A stretch of DNA of 51,648 nucleotides, taken from positions 1 through 51,648 of the IMG/VR virus record IMGVR_UViG_3300050821_009611. One strand, given 5' to 3'. Shown one piece after another: positions 41,828 through 49,608 of the stretch; positions within the stretch are counted from its first letter, which is position 1, and each line of letters begins with the position of its first letter. Under the pieces are notes generated by a model. It was not told where the DNA came from. It made no database searches and saw only the letters and a program-made list of their open reading frames with translations. Made by a program: the position numbers and the translations under genes. Source of the stretch: a virus.

Positions 41828-42238
41828 TTACGCGGGCATGATTATTCCGTCCTTGATTTGGAATGCTACGGTGGGCAAGTCGGTCTTCAAGGCGCCGCGG
41901 GAGTAGACGCACGCAAGCGGCTTCTCGATGGTAAGCGGCTCGATGCTCACGATACGGTGCTCTTTGGTGGTCGCTATCGGCTGACTGCAATGCGGGCAGT
42001 TCAGGATGATGGCGTCGTACTCCGGCCAGCGGATCTCCAGTATTTCCTTGTACCCTTGCTTCTTGCCGAAGAAAGCCGACATGAGCTTACGGAAGAATCC
42101 CTGCGGCGGCTCTGTCGCTACCGGCTCGAACGTGCGAACCGGCTCCCTCTTTTCGATAAAGCAATAATCCCCCGGCTTTTCGATGTCGGCGGAAAAGGGC
42201 ACACGACGGACTTCAAGGGTTTGGAGCGGGGAGTCCAT
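41828..42238 (-). CDS. zinc-ribbon hypothetical protein (136 aa)
   Basis: A CPHC motif near residue 81 starts a short ribbon-like domain (ATTKEHRIVSIEPLTIEKPLAC), and the C-terminus ends in FQIKDGIIM. Its family is not recognised. It is immediately upstream of portal in the packaging operon, so a capsid assembly or packaging accessory function is possible. Confidence 0.55.
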   Translation of the reverse strand: MDSPLQTLEVRRVPFSADIEKPGDYCFIEKREPVRTFEPVATEPPQGFFRKLMSAFFGKKQGYKEILEIRWPEYDAIILNCPHCSQPIATTKEHRIVSIEPLTIEKPLACVYSRGALKTDLPTVAFQIKDGIIMPA

Positions 42239-42288
42239 TTGCTGTTAAGTATAGAGTTTGCGCGGAGGATGGCAACCTGTGCAAAACG

Positions 42289-42558
42289 TTAATGATGAGT
42301 CCAGTTATATATCGCGACGATTATGATCGCCGGAAAGAAACAGATTATCAAAGCCATTACATACCAAAAGAAACACCCTGGATTATCTGGATTCTGCTTG
42401 GTTGGCTTTCGAGTCCACAATCTCAGGAATAGACCTACAAAAACTGCCATCGTTATAGTCAGCACAATAACCGGTGGCCAAATCGCGTCTTCAGCCTCTC
42501 TCCTATCCATATCCATGATCTCTTTAGGTGAGAGTTCTCGATGTTCTTCTTGTGGCAT
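42289..42558 (-). CDS. two-helix membrane protein (89 aa)
   Basis: An acidic N-terminus (residues 1-25), two transmembrane helices (about 28-47 and 64-84) and a Pro/Asn-rich loop. No family recognised. It sits between terminase and portal genes, an unusual place for a membrane protein. No Shine-Dalgarno. Confidence 0.5.
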   Translation of the reverse strand: MPQEEHRELSPKEIMDMDRREAEDAIWPPVIVLTITMAVFVGLFLRLWTRKPTKQNPDNPGCFFWYVMALIICFFPAIIIVAIYNWTHH

Positions 42559-42583
42559 TTTCTTCTGATTCTACGTTTGTATT

Positions 42584-44083
42584 TTACCCCTCAATCCAAT
42601 GTATCTTCGGCAGTTCCAGCCCCTGCTCTACCAGTCCTTGAATGAGCCACACCAGAGCGTCGCATAAGTCATCGTGCGACTCCACGCCGAGGTTAAACAG
42701 TTGCCCTAAAAGCTGTTCGCATCCCGCGCGCGGGAAAAGCACTGTCCCATTCTTGATGTACGGGGCCACGACTTGCAAACGGCTCCGCTTATCCGTCGTC
42801 GGTCGCATGGCAACGACGGGCAGCATAGCCCGTTCCATTTCTTGCAAGGCAGCGCGTTGATATCCGATGTCTTCCACGAAAAAGATGTTCGCACCACCGC
42901 GTTCTCCCGGTATGCCGCGGACGTGCTTCATCGTCTCATGGAAGTTTACATGCTCGTTGTACGGGTTCGCCCGCACGTAGATCTTCGGTGCATCGTCCAC
43001 GTAGTACACGTCGCCGGAGACGATGGCGGTATAGTCGGCGCTCTCCTTTTCGGAGATGGCAAGGTCTACGCCATGGCCTTTGAGCGAAGCGAGCACCGCT
43101 ATCCTGACTTTCTCACCCTTGTCGTTGGTTGATTCGATCTTCGGGGGGATTTCGTCGTAGTAGTGGATGTCATCAGGCGTGATGAGGGCACCTTCCTCCG
43201 CGATAACCTTGAGCTTATATTCCCGCTCCCACGAGATTGCGCCGACGCGCTTCCGCTCGGCATCCAGCGCAGCTTGGTTCTTGTATTGCGCTTTCCAAAT
43301 GCAGCTTTGCCATTCGTCGCGGTCGTTGACCAGCGCGTATTCCAAGACCTTGAACGTCTCCTTCGACCGCACCCGGGCCGCGAGCGCGTCCATATGGAGC
43401 ATGTTGATAAGGATCACCAGCTTCCGTTTGCGCTTATCGAGACCGGGGATCACCTCGGAATTGAGCCATTGCTCAGTCTTGTCGCGGTTCTCTTTTGTCC
43501 GTACCCACTCGATGTCCTCGGGGTCGTCAATGATGGCTGCCGTTGGGCGGAACTGTCGGTGCTTCAATCCGCGTATCTTCTGTCCGCGCGAACGCGCGAG
43601 GATACGGACGCCATTTGAGAGCAAGAGATTGCGAGCCTGCCATTCCTCGTCGCTCTCGAAAGACGGCTCGGGCGTATGGCTGTCGACACCTCTGATCTCG
43701 AACTTTCCATAGTCCTGCAGAAGCAGCTGGTTATTTTCAAGTTCGTTCTTGATGTTGGCGATGTTGATGCCTGCCTGTAACCCTGTATCGGCGATGGGTA
43801 GGATGAAGGGATACTCGTTGCCTTTTTCGAGCGCAAGAAAGATAGGAAGGATCAGCGAACCCCACGTACTTTTCGAACAGCCGCGGAACCCGATGATTTC
43901 AAGGAACTCAACAGAGTCATCGCCAAGCGCGCCGACCATTTCCTCATGGAATTCGCCTGGCGGAAGATAAAGATGGTGGGGAAAATAAAGAAGCCCGAAG
44001 CCTTTTAAGGTTTTGCGGAGCTCCCGTCTAATCTCTGGGTCGCCGAATATTGACGCCGCCCATTCATTCGGGGTTCCCGGCAT
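42584..44083 (-). CDS. terL: terminase large subunit (499 aa)
   Basis: The packaging motor. The ATPase domain has Walker A GFRGCSKST (residues 65-73) and Walker B AAIIDDPED (about 182-190). The C-terminal RNase H-like nuclease has GHGVDLAISEKESADYTAIV and a later SHDDLCDALVW with the final acidic residues. Length and order are normal. It overlaps the small subunit by 20 bp. Confidence 0.92.
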   Translation of the reverse strand: MPGTPNEWAASIFGDPEIRRELRKTLKGFGLLYFPHHLYLPPGEFHEEMVGALGDDSVEFLEIIGFRGCSKSTWGSLILPIFLALEKGNEYPFILPIADTGLQAGINIANIKNELENNQLLLQDYGKFEIRGVDSHTPEPSFESDEEWQARNLLLSNGVRILARSRGQKIRGLKHRQFRPTAAIIDDPEDIEWVRTKENRDKTEQWLNSEVIPGLDKRKRKLVILINMLHMDALAARVRSKETFKVLEYALVNDRDEWQSCIWKAQYKNQAALDAERKRVGAISWEREYKLKVIAEEGALITPDDIHYYDEIPPKIESTNDKGEKVRIAVLASLKGHGVDLAISEKESADYTAIVSGDVYYVDDAPKIYVRANPYNEHVNFHETMKHVRGIPGERGGANIFFVEDIGYQRAALQEMERAMLPVVAMRPTTDKRSRLQVVAPYIKNGTVLFPRAGCEQLLGQLFNLGVESHDDLCDALVWLIQGLVEQGLELPKIHWIEG

Positions 44084-44645
44084 TGAGGGCTTTGACTTGT
44101 TTCGGCCTTTGAGGGAGTGCCGAAAGGTCTAAACCCCACCGTGCGAATGCCTCGCTTACGAGCGCCAGCTGCTCTGGCTCCAATGGCGTCGCGCGCTTCA
44201 TGTTCACGTCCACCGTCCCCAACTTTCGCTCGAAGATGCCGGCGTCCATCTCCGCTTTGAGGATGGCAAGATCAAGCTTCAAGAGCGTATTCATAGCCTT
44301 GATCATCTCGTCCGTCTTCGGCGGGTATAATCCTTCCTGTTCGAGATACTCCCACTTATAGTCAATGATGTGCCACAGCTTCTCAACAACCAAGCGATAA
44401 CGCTCTTTCGTCACCAATAGGCGCTCCTGTATCTTCTGCTGGTCCATCCCGATTGCACCCTCGCGCGATACCTTGTGCACCATTTTTGAAACGTATCGCC
44501 AGTCGAGGGGATTGCCATTGGCTGTCTTGAAGCCGCGCGATTGCAAATCTGCTTGCAAGCGGAGCACGGACGTTAAAGGGTTCCGGGCGAGGCAGTCACG
44601 TATAGCCATCTTCAACTGATGTTCTGTTTCGAAGCTCTTGCGCAT
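44064..44645 (-). CDS. putative terminase small subunit (193 aa)
   Basis: An N-terminal helix-turn-helix-like region (TSVLRLQADLQSRGFKTANG) is followed by a helical central domain (LVVEKLWHIIDYKWEYLE) and a basic C-terminus. Its position directly before the large subunit, overlapping it, and its size support DNA recognition for packaging. Identification rests mainly on context. Confidence 0.6.
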   Translation of the reverse strand: MRKSFETEHQLKMAIRDCLARNPLTSVLRLQADLQSRGFKTANGNPLDWRYVSKMVHKVSREGAIGMDQQKIQERLLVTKERYRLVVEKLWHIIDYKWEYLEQEGLYPPKTDEMIKAMNTLLKLDLAILKAEMDAGIFERKLGTVDVNMKRATPLEPEQLALVSEAFARWGLDLSALPQRPKQVKALNAGNPE

Positions 44646-44661
44646 TACGGTTAATTTTGCG

Positions 44662-44886
44662 TTATTCCGGCTCTTTTGTCGAGGTTTCCTGCTTCACGTG
44701 GTGTTGCTCTAAGAACTCTTTAATGGCCCTCAAATCGCCGAAATCACAGATGACCTCGATGCGCGCCTTCATCTTATGGAGACCGTCGAGCTCCTTCGGA
44801 TCATAGTGTTGTAATGCCGCGAGCTTCTCTTGCAGCTCCTTCTGGCTCACGGCCGGGCCGAATTTGATGGTGTAGCGTTCGATCAT
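44662..44886 (-). CDS. hypothetical protein (74 aa), first gene of the packaging operon
   Basis: A small alpha/beta protein with KKMKARIEVICDFGDLRAIKEFLEQH. No family recognised. The ATG at 44886 is preferred over an upstream in-frame TTG. A divergent plus-strand gene starts only 24 bp away. Confidence 0.55.
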   Translation of the reverse strand: MIERYTIKFGPAVSQKELQEKLAALQHYDPKELDGLHKMKARIEVICDFGDLRAIKEFLEQHHVKQETSTKEPE

Positions 44887-44910
44887 AATATGCAAAACTT
44901 GTTATGGCCT

Positions 44911-45084
44911 ATGAAATCACAAGAAGATATTCGAGAGTACCTCCGTAACGAACTGATTACTGCGATTGAGGCGAAAGCCGCCAAGTGCGACGACGAAGCG
45001 TGGACCAACGGAATTCCCGGCGCGATACTCGAAGGCCGAATGAATATGTTGGGTGAGATAATAGATTTCATCACCGAAGAATAG
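44911..45084 (+). CDS. small acidic helical protein on the plus strand (57 aa)
   Basis: A short helical protein (MKSQEDIREYLRNELITAIEA, ending IDFITEE), the only plus-strand gene inside the late minus-strand block. The frame could start as early as 44890. It diverges from the packaging operon, so promoters must lie inside one or both coding starts. Function unknown. Confidence 0.5.
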   Translation: MKSQEDIREYLRNELITAIEAKAAKCDDEAWTNGIPGAILEGRMNMLGEIIDFITEE

Positions 45085-45228
45085 GCCGGGAAGCCCCCTT
45101 GCCCGACGGATGGGGCGGTTGCGGAGGGAGTCCGTCACCTGTTCGGTGAAAAATGCCGTCCGGAGCGGTTTCCATCTATTTGTTCCTCCCGCGCCCTTGC
45201 GGTAACGCGTTCCCGGTTTTGAGATGAA

Positions 45229-45405
45229 CTACTCTGCGCTCTCTTCCTTATCGGCTTCCTCGCCTTCCGATTTCTCGGTGTCGGTCGAGGTTTCTTCGGT
45301 GGATTCCTCCTTCACTTCTTCCGTCGATTCAGCTTCCGAAGTTCCCGCCGCCGTTTCGTCGGCTTTGGTTTCCTCCGGTGCCACTGCGTTTTCGTTTTCT
45401 GGCAT
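45229..45405 (-). CDS. very acidic small protein (58 aa)
   Basis: Almost entirely Glu, Asp, Ser, Thr, Ala and Lys (EVKEESTEETSTDTEKSE). It is intrinsically disordered, of a kind seen in scaffold or DNA-mimic phage proteins. The opposite strand also has a Ser-rich open frame, but codon usage and the ATG after an AAATCC leader favour this strand. Function unknown. Confidence 0.45.
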   Translation of the reverse strand: MPENENAVAPEETKADETAAGTSEAESTEEVKEESTEETSTDTEKSEGEEADKEESAE

Positions 45406-45460
45406 GGATTTGTTTAATTAGTTTATGGCGACGCCCGACCTATGCGCCGCCGGTTCGTGA

Positions 45461-45967
45461 TTACACTTTCCGCAAATTCTCCGCAAGCTTCCGGCTGCTC
45501 TCCGACTGGCCGCGGAAGTACTTGACCGTCGCCACTTGGTTCTCCAGTTCCTTCTCCTGGCTGGCGATCTCCGCGCGCCTGGCCTCAAGCATCTTCTCCG
45601 CTTCCTTCCGATCTTTGTCGGAGTCGTACTTCTCCTGCCCGGACATGGTTTCGCGCTTGATAAACTTCGCTTGCGCGCCGCAATCACACTTGTCCGTCAA
45701 CGGATCAACTCTCGCGCCTTCATTAAACTGCGCCGCACTCTCATGCCCGTTCTCGCACTCCCAGTAGCCCTTCTCCTCCATCTCCACCACTTGATTGATG
45801 CGGGCTTCCATCGCGTCCGCGTCTTTCGTGAGGTGGGCGATCAGGTCGCGAGTCATGCTTGCATTTTTCTCCGCCACCTTCGCGCTCCACTCGTGCATGG
45901 CGCCTTCGGTTTCCTTAGCGAGCACGTACTTCCACTTGCCATACCACTTGGCAAAAACTCGAATCAT
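45461..45967 (-). CDS. coiled-coil zinc protein (168 aa)
   Basis: A basic N-terminus (FAKWYGKWKYV), a helical segment, then a zinc-ribbon-like region with C...CDC (WECENGH ... DKCDCG) near residues 68-97, and a long C-terminal coiled coil (KEAEKMLEARRAEIASQEKELENQ). It is not a recognised family. The ATG at 45967 was selected because the GGTCGAAAACC motif lies 17 nt upstream; the frame remains open to 46075. Confidence 0.55.
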   Translation of the reverse strand: MIRVFAKWYGKWKYVLAKETEGAMHEWSAKVAEKNASMTRDLIAHLTKDADAMEARINQVVEMEEKGYWECENGHESAAQFNEGARVDPLTDKCDCGAQAKFIKRETMSGQEKYDSDKDRKEAEKMLEARRAEIASQEKELENQVATVKYFRGQSESSRKLAENLRKV

Positions 45968-45980
45968 CGAATGATATTGT

Positions 45981-46000
45981 TTTTGGTTTTCGACCTTGGT
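45981..46000 (-). promoter_or_regulatory. AAGGTCGAAAACC motif, copy 6
   Basis: Minus-strand AAGGTCGAAAACCAAAAACA lies 17 nt before the coiled-coil zinc protein start, the same core and spacing as before the first early ORF. The following AATATCAT is shared too. Confidence 0.45.
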
Positions 46001-46122
46001 TAATATCTTGCGAGTAACTGGTATAGGGCGACGGCAACGACCACAACGAACGCAATAGTAAGTGTTGAGAGGCATATGGCTGCCAGCTTGAGCTTGATTG
46101 CATTAAGACGTTTTTCAGTCAT
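46000..46122 (-). CDS. single-pass membrane microprotein (40 aa)
   Basis: A basic N-terminus and one transmembrane helix (about residues 14-35, AICLSTLTIAFVVVVAVALY). The ATG overlaps the stop of the zinc-finger gene (ATGACTGA), an 8-bp coupling overlap repeated elsewhere in the genome. Function unknown. Confidence 0.5.
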   Translation of the reverse strand: MTEKRLNAIKLKLAAICLSTLTIAFVVVVAVALYQLLARY

Positions 46123-46396
46123 CGTCATCGTAATAATTTTCTTCGGGTTGTTCCTCGGCGACCCGTGCCGGCTGCCCCTGCGGCGTACCCATCGGCACGT
46201 CCTCGCCCATGCAGAGCCGGCAGTAGTGCGGGTCCTGCTCGCTCGGGGCGTTGTGGTACTTGCCGCACCAGCACAGGGTTTTTTCGTTGAGCTCCCGTTC
46301 GAGAAGCATCGTGCAACCTTCACACCGCCGATGCTTTGACAGGCTGGCGGGCAGGATAGTTACGCCGCACATCCGGCAGTGGCGAAGCTCGTTCAC
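46115..46396 (-). CDS. multi-Cys zinc protein with acidic tail (93 aa)
   Basis: Four Cys pairs in the first 65 residues (CRMC, CEGC, CWC, CRLC) suggest two zinc-binding modules. The C-terminal 25 residues are acidic, ending in DDDD. The start codon is GTG, with no ATG in the right place. First gene of the minus-strand run leaving the 46.4-46.6 kb divergent spacer. Confidence 0.55.
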   Translation of the reverse strand: MNELRHCRMCGVTILPASLSKHRRCEGCTMLLERELNEKTLCWCGKYHNAPSEQDPHYCRLCMGEDVPMGTPQGQPARVAEEQPEENYYDDDD

Positions 46397-46591
46397 GTTT
46401 TACGTTTGCTTCATTAGGGTTCAGGTTAATTATGCGGCTTTTTCCTAATCCGTCAACTGAACGTTATTCACAACTCGAACGCGGATCTCGATAGGGACGC
46501 CGCATTGGTCATCTCGCGAACCTTGGGCATGGATGGTATTGATTTCATGGTATGATTTTGGTCGAAATTATCAATTCACCCGAGGTTACCC
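46397..46591. promoter_or_regulatory. divergent spacer with promoter and DnaA-like sites
   Basis: About 195 bp between divergent genes. It contains TTATTCACA at 46464-46472 (DnaA-box-like), a TTGATT ... TATGAT stretch near 46549-46556, and TTTTGGTCGAAA at 46556-46567 upstream of the plus-strand gene. The motif reads in that gene's direction. Confidence 0.35.
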
Positions 46592-46873
46592 ATGACGTAT
46601 GAAGAATTTGAGAGACTCTCCCCTGAAGGAAAGAGGATACGTGAGGAAGAACTTATAGATATTTTGGTCGCATTTGGTCCTGCAATCGACGCGAACACAG
46701 CTCCGATCCATGCTGTAGACAAACAATTTCACTGGGCGACGGCAGATACCAGGAATGTGGTCGATCGGCTGAGGCGGGAAAATAGACTCTGTCCTAGACT
46801 GACCGCCATCGACACAAATGATTTACCTATCGAACCATCAAAATGGTATTGGGAACGGTGTAGCAAATCTTAG
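46592..46873 (+). CDS. hypothetical protein (93 aa), winged-helix-like
   Basis: MTYEEFERLSPEGKRIREEELIDILVAF opens a helical protein; the DTRNVVDRLRRENRL stretch resembles the recognition part of a winged helix. A GAGGT 6 nt before the ATG may serve as ribosome site. A lone plus-strand gene in a minus-strand region, perhaps a regulator. Not assigned. Confidence 0.5.
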   Translation: MTYEEFERLSPEGKRIREEELIDILVAFGPAIDANTAPIHAVDKQFHWATADTRNVVDRLRRENRLCPRLTAIDTNDLPIEPSKWYWERCSKS

Positions 46874-46878
46874 ATCCG

Positions 46879-47325
46879 CTATTTATAAACCGTGTACACA
46901 TGATCGAGATGATCTGGCAGCCACATCGTCTCGATCAGCTTCTTCAATAGTTTATATTCTGGCGTCTCGAAACCTTTGACCTCCACGAGTTCAAAACTTC
47001 CATCATTGTGATGAACCCTGAAATCAACCTTGTGCCGGCGGATTAGCGCTCCATCCTGACTCCGTATTTCAATGGGATACTGGCGCTCCCAGCCCTTGAT
47101 GTCCTTGCCCTTCGTGCGCCAGTCCAATTCCATCGCGCACTTCGCTTCGAACTTGGAGTCGTACCAGTAACCGTTATAGAAGCATCTGATCGCGTTATAC
47201 TTTCCCGGCTTGGCTTTCTTGGAGCCGCGAACCTTCCCACACAAGCAAACGGCGTCCCCGGTGTTCAAATCGACGAAGTAGCGGTGGCTATGTTGTTTTG
47301 CTGTTCTCCGTTGGAGATACGTCAT
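46879..47325 (-). CDS. DUF1064-type phage nuclease (148 aa)
   Basis: KYNAIRCFYNGYWYDSKFEAKCAMELD and the downstream HKVDFRVHHNDGSFELVEVKG give the E ... D ... E-x-K set of the PD-(D/E)xK-fold DUF1064 family. Members occur near phage replication genes, possibly as Holliday-junction or other structure-selective endonucleases. The ATG at 47325 overlaps the upstream stop as ATGA and defines the start. Confidence 0.75.
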   Translation of the reverse strand: MTYLQRRTAKQHSHRYFVDLNTGDAVCLCGKVRGSKKAKPGKYNAIRCFYNGYWYDSKFEAKCAMELDWRTKGKDIKGWERQYPIEIRSQDGALIRRHKVDFRVHHNDGSFELVEVKGFETPEYKLLKKLIETMWLPDHLDHVYTVYK

Positions 47326-47807
47326 TCGCTTGATTGCGCTATACCATCCTGATCGCCCAATGTTGCCTGCGAGCAGTCGGCCTTGTGTCCTTCGCTCTCC
47401 GCAAAGCCGAGGGAGATGGGATTGCCACATTCGGAACAATGGGCGCTTTGTTTTTCTTGAAGCGCGAGCCAGAGCTTGCCGAGGGCTTCCTCGGGGGTTG
47501 AACCTGAACCTATCTTACTTCCCATAGACGCCGATGACCACGATTTTGTGATATTCAACAATACGCAATAGTTGTCTGTAGGATTGCACGCTTCGATGAG
47601 TTCGGAGAGGGTGGGGACGTATGCATCCGGCGTGTAGTCGCCTCCCCACATTCCGCAGCAATTATCGTATTGGTTAAGATCTCCCGAAATGTCATAACCG
47701 ACACCGGATTTACCAGAACTATATTTGTCTGGTTGTGGAAACCCCGCATCCTTAAGTTTTTTGGCTAGTTCGTGGTTCATTTTGGTTTTGTTATACTTCG
47801 CACTCAT
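47322..47807 (-). CDS. conserved phage hypothetical protein with zinc ribbon tail (161 aa)
   Basis: It contains MNHELAKKLKDAGFPQ and YVPTLSELIEAC, a combination I recognise from small phage proteins of unknown function, plus a C-terminal CSECG zinc pair. The start at 47807 is supported by ATGA overlap with the membrane microprotein; an internal ATG nine codons on is possible. Confidence 0.55.
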   Translation of the reverse strand: MSAKYNKTKMNHELAKKLKDAGFPQPDKYSSGKSGVGYDISGDLNQYDNCCGMWGGDYTPDAYVPTLSELIEACNPTDNYCVLLNITKSWSSASMGSKIGSGSTPEEALGKLWLALQEKQSAHCSECGNPISLGFAESEGHKADCSQATLGDQDGIAQSSE

Positions 47808-47932
47808 CGCAACGTAGCTATCATTCCTATTAAAACTATAACGACTAATACATATTCCATCACTTCCCATAAGGGATCATCGCTCGTCATTAGGATTGCC
47901 CCGCCGATAAAGATAGCTTGGAAATTAGTCAT
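47804..47932 (-). CDS. membrane microprotein (42 aa)
   Basis: One transmembrane helix (about residues 24-39, MEYVLVVIVLIGMIATL) follows a mixed N-terminus. Both ends are coupled by ATGA overlaps to the neighbouring genes, which is the main support. Function unknown. Confidence 0.5.
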   Translation of the reverse strand: MTNFQAIFIGGAILMTSDDPLWEVMEYVLVVIVLIGMIATLR

Positions 47933-48213
47933 TGGTTAGGGTACATACAATATATTGCAGTCGCTCGGTTGTCATAACCATTCCCTGTGATGGTATAGGT
48001 TGGCGACCGTTGCGGGGAGATAAGCTGAGCATCTGTGCCACCACAGAGATCATTCACGAACTGACGCTCGGATATGGTAAGCCCGTTATCACCCGTTACG
48101 ACCTTTGATGGCTGACAAGTGGATAGAAAGCTCCCTACCGATAAAATGAATGCGCTAACAATCATGAGGACTATTAAAGCGAATATAATGTGCCCAAGAT
48201 ACTTCATGTTCAT
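47929..48213 (-). CDS. membrane-anchored secreted-type protein (94 aa)
   Basis: An N-terminal transmembrane segment (about residues 7-28) is followed by an outside domain with three Cys (CQPS, CGG, YCMY). No family recognised. A weak AAAGAGAT precedes the ATG. It starts a chain of three genes linked by ATGA overlaps. Confidence 0.5.
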   Translation of the reverse strand: MNMKYLGHIIFALIVLMIVSAFILSVGSFLSTCQPSKVVTGDNGLTISERQFVNDLCGGTDAQLISPQRSPTYTITGNGYDNRATAIYCMYPNQ

Positions 48214-48222
48214 ATTATCTCT

Positions 48223-48408
48223 TTACTTGAATCGGATATCAGTTATTTTCACGCAATTCGACTCGATCCCATATTGGTCAATCATAAAGTCCACAGAGGG
48301 TAAGGCATTGGGGTCGTATGAGACAATGGGAGCCATCTCCTCGCATAGTAAATTCACCTTTGTTATAAGAATGGTGAGTTGAAGTTGTAGAGCTAACATA
48401 TGCATCAT
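48223..48408 (-). CDS. hypothetical protein (61 aa)
   Basis: A Leu/Met-rich helical N-terminus and a C-terminal half with FMIDQYGIESNCVKITDIRF. Not recognised. Its ATG overlaps the upstream stop (ATGA). Confidence 0.45.
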   Translation of the reverse strand: MMHMLALQLQLTILITKVNLLCEEMAPIVSYDPNALPSVDFMIDQYGIESNCVKITDIRFK

Positions 48409-48704
48409 GATTTCTTTGCTTGTTTTTTCTTTGGGGAAGGGATGAGGATGGTAACGGGGACTACCCTACATTTCTCCCATGACCACTGTGCCGCTTCCGC
48501 ATCTCGGCGGAACTTATAAACATCTAATGTATCGCCCACGCCAGCATGATATATCGAGCCGTCTGAATCGAGATATGCCCACGCTTTCACTGCGCGCCAT
48601 CCGTGCACCGGACAATTCACGCTGTTCAGAGCATGACCATCTTTGCCGCAATGACACGCTTTCACCTTCTTCACTGCTTTTGTTTTAGGAGGGTTAGACG
48701 CCAT
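48405..48704 (-). CDS. CxC-zinc basic protein (99 aa)
   Basis: A basic N-terminus, then CHCGKDGHALNSVNCPVHG, a possible zinc site, then an ordered segment (RAVKAWAYLDSDGSIYHAG) and a Lys-rich tail. No family recognised. The ATG at 48704 lies inside the end of the preceding gene (11-bp overlap) and is preferred to the longer frame. Confidence 0.5.
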   Translation of the reverse strand: MASNPPKTKAVKKVKACHCGKDGHALNSVNCPVHGWRAVKAWAYLDSDGSIYHAGVGDTLDVYKFRRDAEAAQWSWEKCRVVPVTILIPSPKKKQAKKS

Positions 48705-48969
48705 GTTTGTTGTTCTTAATATGTTCTTGTAACATCTCGTCTGTCTGGAAGTACCATCCACATCCTTCAACGGGGCATTCTTTTAGGAACGAAGAAAAAT
48801 CGCCCGCGATTTCCTTTGAATGTGTGCGTGCTTCGCCAATCTCGATGCCAAATAATATGCCAGCGGAGTCCAGCGCAATTCCACCAATTATTGGCATCCA
48901 TTGGACATGCTGCCCATATTGCCCTAATGCGATGAGTGCCGCACCGACAAAGACTAAAAAGTATTTCAT
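48694..48969 (-). CDS. membrane protein with C2H2 zinc finger (91 aa)
   Basis: Two hydrophobic segments (about residues 2-18 and 25-44) are followed by a classical C2H2 pattern near the C-terminus: CPVEGC, 12 residues, H, 5 residues, H (QEHIKNNKH). C2H2 fingers are rare in phage membrane proteins. A membrane-tethered nucleic-acid or protein contact is possible. ATGA overlap with the upstream gene. Confidence 0.55.
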   Translation of the reverse strand: MKYFLVFVGAALIALGQYGQHVQWMPIIGGIALDSAGILFGIEIGEARTHSKEIAGDFSSFLKECPVEGCGWYFQTDEMLQEHIKNNKHGV

Positions 48970-49292
48970 GCCTTTGTTTCTTCCTCAGGGGACTGGCCTG
49001 AGAGGGAGCTAATTATTTCTTCGGCTTTCTCCGCTACGGAACGGTGATGGGCATTCCAGCCATCTCGATAATCATTTTCCCATTCAACGACTCCCTCTTT
49101 ATCTCCATTTATTTCCGCTGCGAACTTGGAAAGCAGAGCGAGGAGTTCGGCGCGGAAGAATGCTTTTGCCGACTCGTAATCAATCATCAATTCGCCTTCA
49201 AATGGCGTATCTGAACCCGCGCGGCACATTTTCTGATAGCCGCTCTCATCAAACCGCTTCTCTATCTCCTCGATTTCAGTTTTTAGGTTCAT
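48966..49292 (-). CDS. hypothetical acidic helical protein (108 aa)
   Basis: Predicted all-helical (KTEIEEIEKRFDESGY ... AKAFFRAELLALLSKFAA ... VAEKAEEIISSL). Not recognised. The ATG at 49292 follows a leader like those of other genes; an in-frame ATG at 49316 is the alternative. The stop overlaps the next start (ATGA). Confidence 0.5.
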   Translation of the reverse strand: MNLKTEIEEIEKRFDESGYQKMCRAGSDTPFEGELMIDYESAKAFFRAELLALLSKFAAEINGDKEGVVEWENDYRDGWNAHHRSVAEKAEEIISSLSGQSPEEETKA

Positions 49293-49320
49293 GGGTTCGT
49301 GTTTAAGGGATGGCATGGGG

Positions 49321-49608
49321 TTAATTTCGATGTGTTAATCGTTCTTTCAATCGCCTCTTGAACATATAAGCAGAATCAACATAGCTCCAACTATTTTTGC
49401 CCATGAGGCAATGTTTCTTTTCGTTGAAGTACAATTCTCGAACTCGAATCAAAATACCAATACCCCCTTCGTATTTTTTAGCGGCTTTTTTCACCGCCGC
49501 CTCGTACTTTCCGGCATTCACGATATACTTTTTCTCGCCCAACTGAACTTCAAAAATGCGCTTCTTGGTATCAATTATCAAAATTTCTAATGGAGATTCT
49601 GTTTTCAT
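49321..49608 (-). CDS. hypothetical protein (95 aa)
   Basis: An alpha/beta protein with LEILIIDTKKRIFEVQLGEKKYIV and a basic C-terminus. No family recognised. Its start overlaps the stop of the upstream Cys-rich gene (ATGA). Confidence 0.5.
   Translation of the reverse strand: MKTESPLEILIIDTKKRIFEVQLGEKKYIVNAGKYEAAVKKAAKKYEGGIGILIRVRELYFNEKKHCLMGKNSWSYVDSAYMFKRRLKERLTHRN

Noticed and set aside
41366-42292. Plus-strand ORF (308 codons) opposite the portal gene
   Set aside because: Overlaps the well-supported portal and zinc-ribbon genes; no family features.
45224-45421. Ser/Val-rich plus-strand ORF
   Set aside because: It is the antisense of the acidic 58-codon minus-strand gene, whose ATG and operon position are better.
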